NCBI GenBank assembly: GCA_029216955.1
Contig: JANAVB010015600.1
Coordinates: forward strand, 27,166,182-27,230,181
Direction of reading: 5' to 3'
Source: Iris pallida
Lineage: Eukaryota; Streptophyta; Magnoliopsida; Asparagales; Iridaceae
DNA: 64,000 bases
In this document: positions 62,801-64,000 of the stretch, piece by piece
How the letters are laid out: every line of letters begins with the position of its first letter
How positions within the stretch are numbered: position 1 is the first letter of the stretch
Notes under the pieces: model-generated
Seen by the model: only the letters and a program-made list of their open reading frames with translations
Told to the model about the DNA's origin: nothing
Database searches by the model: none
Made by a program: the position numbers and the translations under genes

Positions 62801-64000
62801 ACACACATGTTTACCCATATCACATATTACACAAAAGTGAACCTGAGGCCCATAGCAAATGACAACACTCACATTCCTACCTAACATACACATACACATT
62901 TTCCTATCACTCTAACACACAATTCTCTCACACCTAAGCCACAATTCCCTCGCATATGACACTACACTAACTTAACACCATGTTGCCATGTACTCTCATC
63001 ACTCTTGCCACACTCTACACTATTTCACTTCACTTCTTCACATGCACACACACTTGACACTCTTTCACTCCCTTTCTATCTCACTATATATAATGTATAT
63101 ATATGAAGTGTATGTATAGGCCTATATATGTATAGATGTAAATATGCATATTGATATGATATGGATAATGTATATAGTGTTTGTATATATATATATGTGT
63201 ATAGGTATGTGTGTTGGTTTGTAGATTTGTATAGCCTTGGTTAAGACCTAGTTAGACTAGCATATGCTAATTTGACTAGTTTAGACTTGGTTAGCCCTAG
63301 TTGACCTAGTCTGACTTCTAGAGTTGACCAAGTTGACCAAGAGTTGACTTGGGTCTAGATTGACCTAGAATCATGTAGAATGCATAGTAGAACTTCATGT
63401 TATCATTTTAGAACTTATAGTGACTTATACTGTTCTATAGGAGACAGACACCACTCCTCGGACAGTAGATATTCTTCAGATACTCAGGATACATGCGAGT
63501 ACATTCTCTGATCATTTCATATCCTGTTTAGAATTATTTTCCTGCTTTAAATTACTTTACTTGATATTGTCACGTTGGTCACACGGATTAGTACTATATG
63601 GATCCCTTCTTGAGATGTTATCCCCTCAGGGAGCATCGGATACTACATGTTCTGTGTGTTTCACTTACATGGTGTATCACTATGCTTCATGGTTCATTGA
63701 TCACTTGTGACATGTACTCTCATGATCACAGAGTCTCCTTGAATCTCCTATTTATGGGCATTTCCAGAATCACCCATTTATGGGCCTACCATGTATCACC
63801 CTTTGTGGGCCATTGCATGGAATCATAACATAACCTGGCTGGATCCTTGTGTATTGATTGGGGGTACGGGAGAGTAGAAGTAGACATGAATAATATCCAA
63901 GTAGTGTAGCGTCAAAATCTTTTCCGTAGTATAGTATCAGAATCTCCTATGCCATTCACATATTTATATTGTACTCTGACTCACTAGCCACTGTTAGTTC
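59845..64000 (+). mobile_element. LTR of the gag-only family, plus strand, cut by the window end
   Basis: It starts TGTAACACCCAGTTTTC, matching TGTAAGACCCAGTTTTC at the sense start of the gag-only LTR. It keeps the same order: TATA box, GGTGTCC-A/G-TATCGGACACG, a CGTGTC-rich segment (60940-61390), a few TTGAC motifs (63245-63375) and GCGAGTACATTCTCTGAT near 63495. A CA/TA-rich stretch at about 61740-63100 looks longer than in the other copies. No gene is supported in it. The preceding bases are not a polypurine tract, so this is probably a 5' or solo LTR. Confidence 0.8.
60410..60419 (+). promoter_or_regulatory. TATA box of the right-edge LTR
   Basis: TATATAAATA about 565 bases into the LTR, the same relative position as TATATAAT in the other copies of this family. 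Confidence 0.65.

Overview
This window looks like intergenic DNA from a large, repeat-rich flowering-plant genome. The evidence is a Sirevirus-like Ty1/copia element, a Tekay/Del-like Ty3/gypsy chromovirus, a CACTA (En/Spm) DNA transposon with both gene types, and several non-autonomous LTR elements with very long LTRs. Spliced transposon genes with GT..AG introns, long AT microsatellites and AT-rich composition agree. I found no intact host gene, tRNA, rRNA or CRISPR array. The species cannot be named from what is visible.

Layout, left to right. (1) 1-97 is the end of a minus-strand LTR of the LARD-1 family, inserted into the left LTR of a plus-strand non-autonomous element, LARD-1 (left LTR 98-537 plus 10188-11537; non-coding internal region 11538-14802; right LTR 14803-17913). 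The left LTR is also split by a complete minus-strand Sirevirus-like copia element (538-10182, target duplication CTCTG). That element has broken gag and pol genes but an intact 421-codon third ORF. (2) 17914-20029 is a region I cannot assign. It has a truncated exon-like fragment, two clusters of a GTTGCGC-type repeat and a TATA box. (3) 20030-57656 is an old, heavily mutated Tekay-like gypsy element in plus orientation, split twice. Its gag is split by a minus-strand solo LTR (20116-33905, TSD GGGAC), which itself holds a gag-only element with 4.7-4.9 kb LTRs (20609-31976, TSD CAAGA; a TR-GAG type). Its pol is split by a CACTA transposon (37156-54853, TSD GTA). The CACTA holds LARD-2 (40303-49044, TSD GCCGC/GTCGC) and a plus-strand solo LTR (51639-54774, TSD GTCAC). 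(4) The gypsy 3' LTR (56311-57656) is followed directly by an initiator-Met primer site and about 2.2 kb of non-coding internal sequence. (5) From 59845 to the window end is a diverged plus-strand LTR of the gag-only family.

How the parts relate. The target duplications and interrupted reading frames give a clear order of insertion. The main pattern is that LARD-1, LARD-2 and the gag-only element share several cis-acting parts although two of them encode nothing. These are a primer-binding site matching the 3' end of plant tRNA-Ile(AAU), a hairpin just after it, and a GAGGAC...GGGTAGA polypurine-tract module also found in the Tekay-like element. LARD-1 and LARD-2 also share an internal non-coding block, and LARD-1, the gag-only element and the solo LTRs share an LTR 3'-end module. 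The Tekay-like element uses initiator tRNA-Met instead. A reasonable inference is a group of dependent elements, one able to supply Gag, mobilised in trans by chromovirus relatives after a change of primer tRNA.
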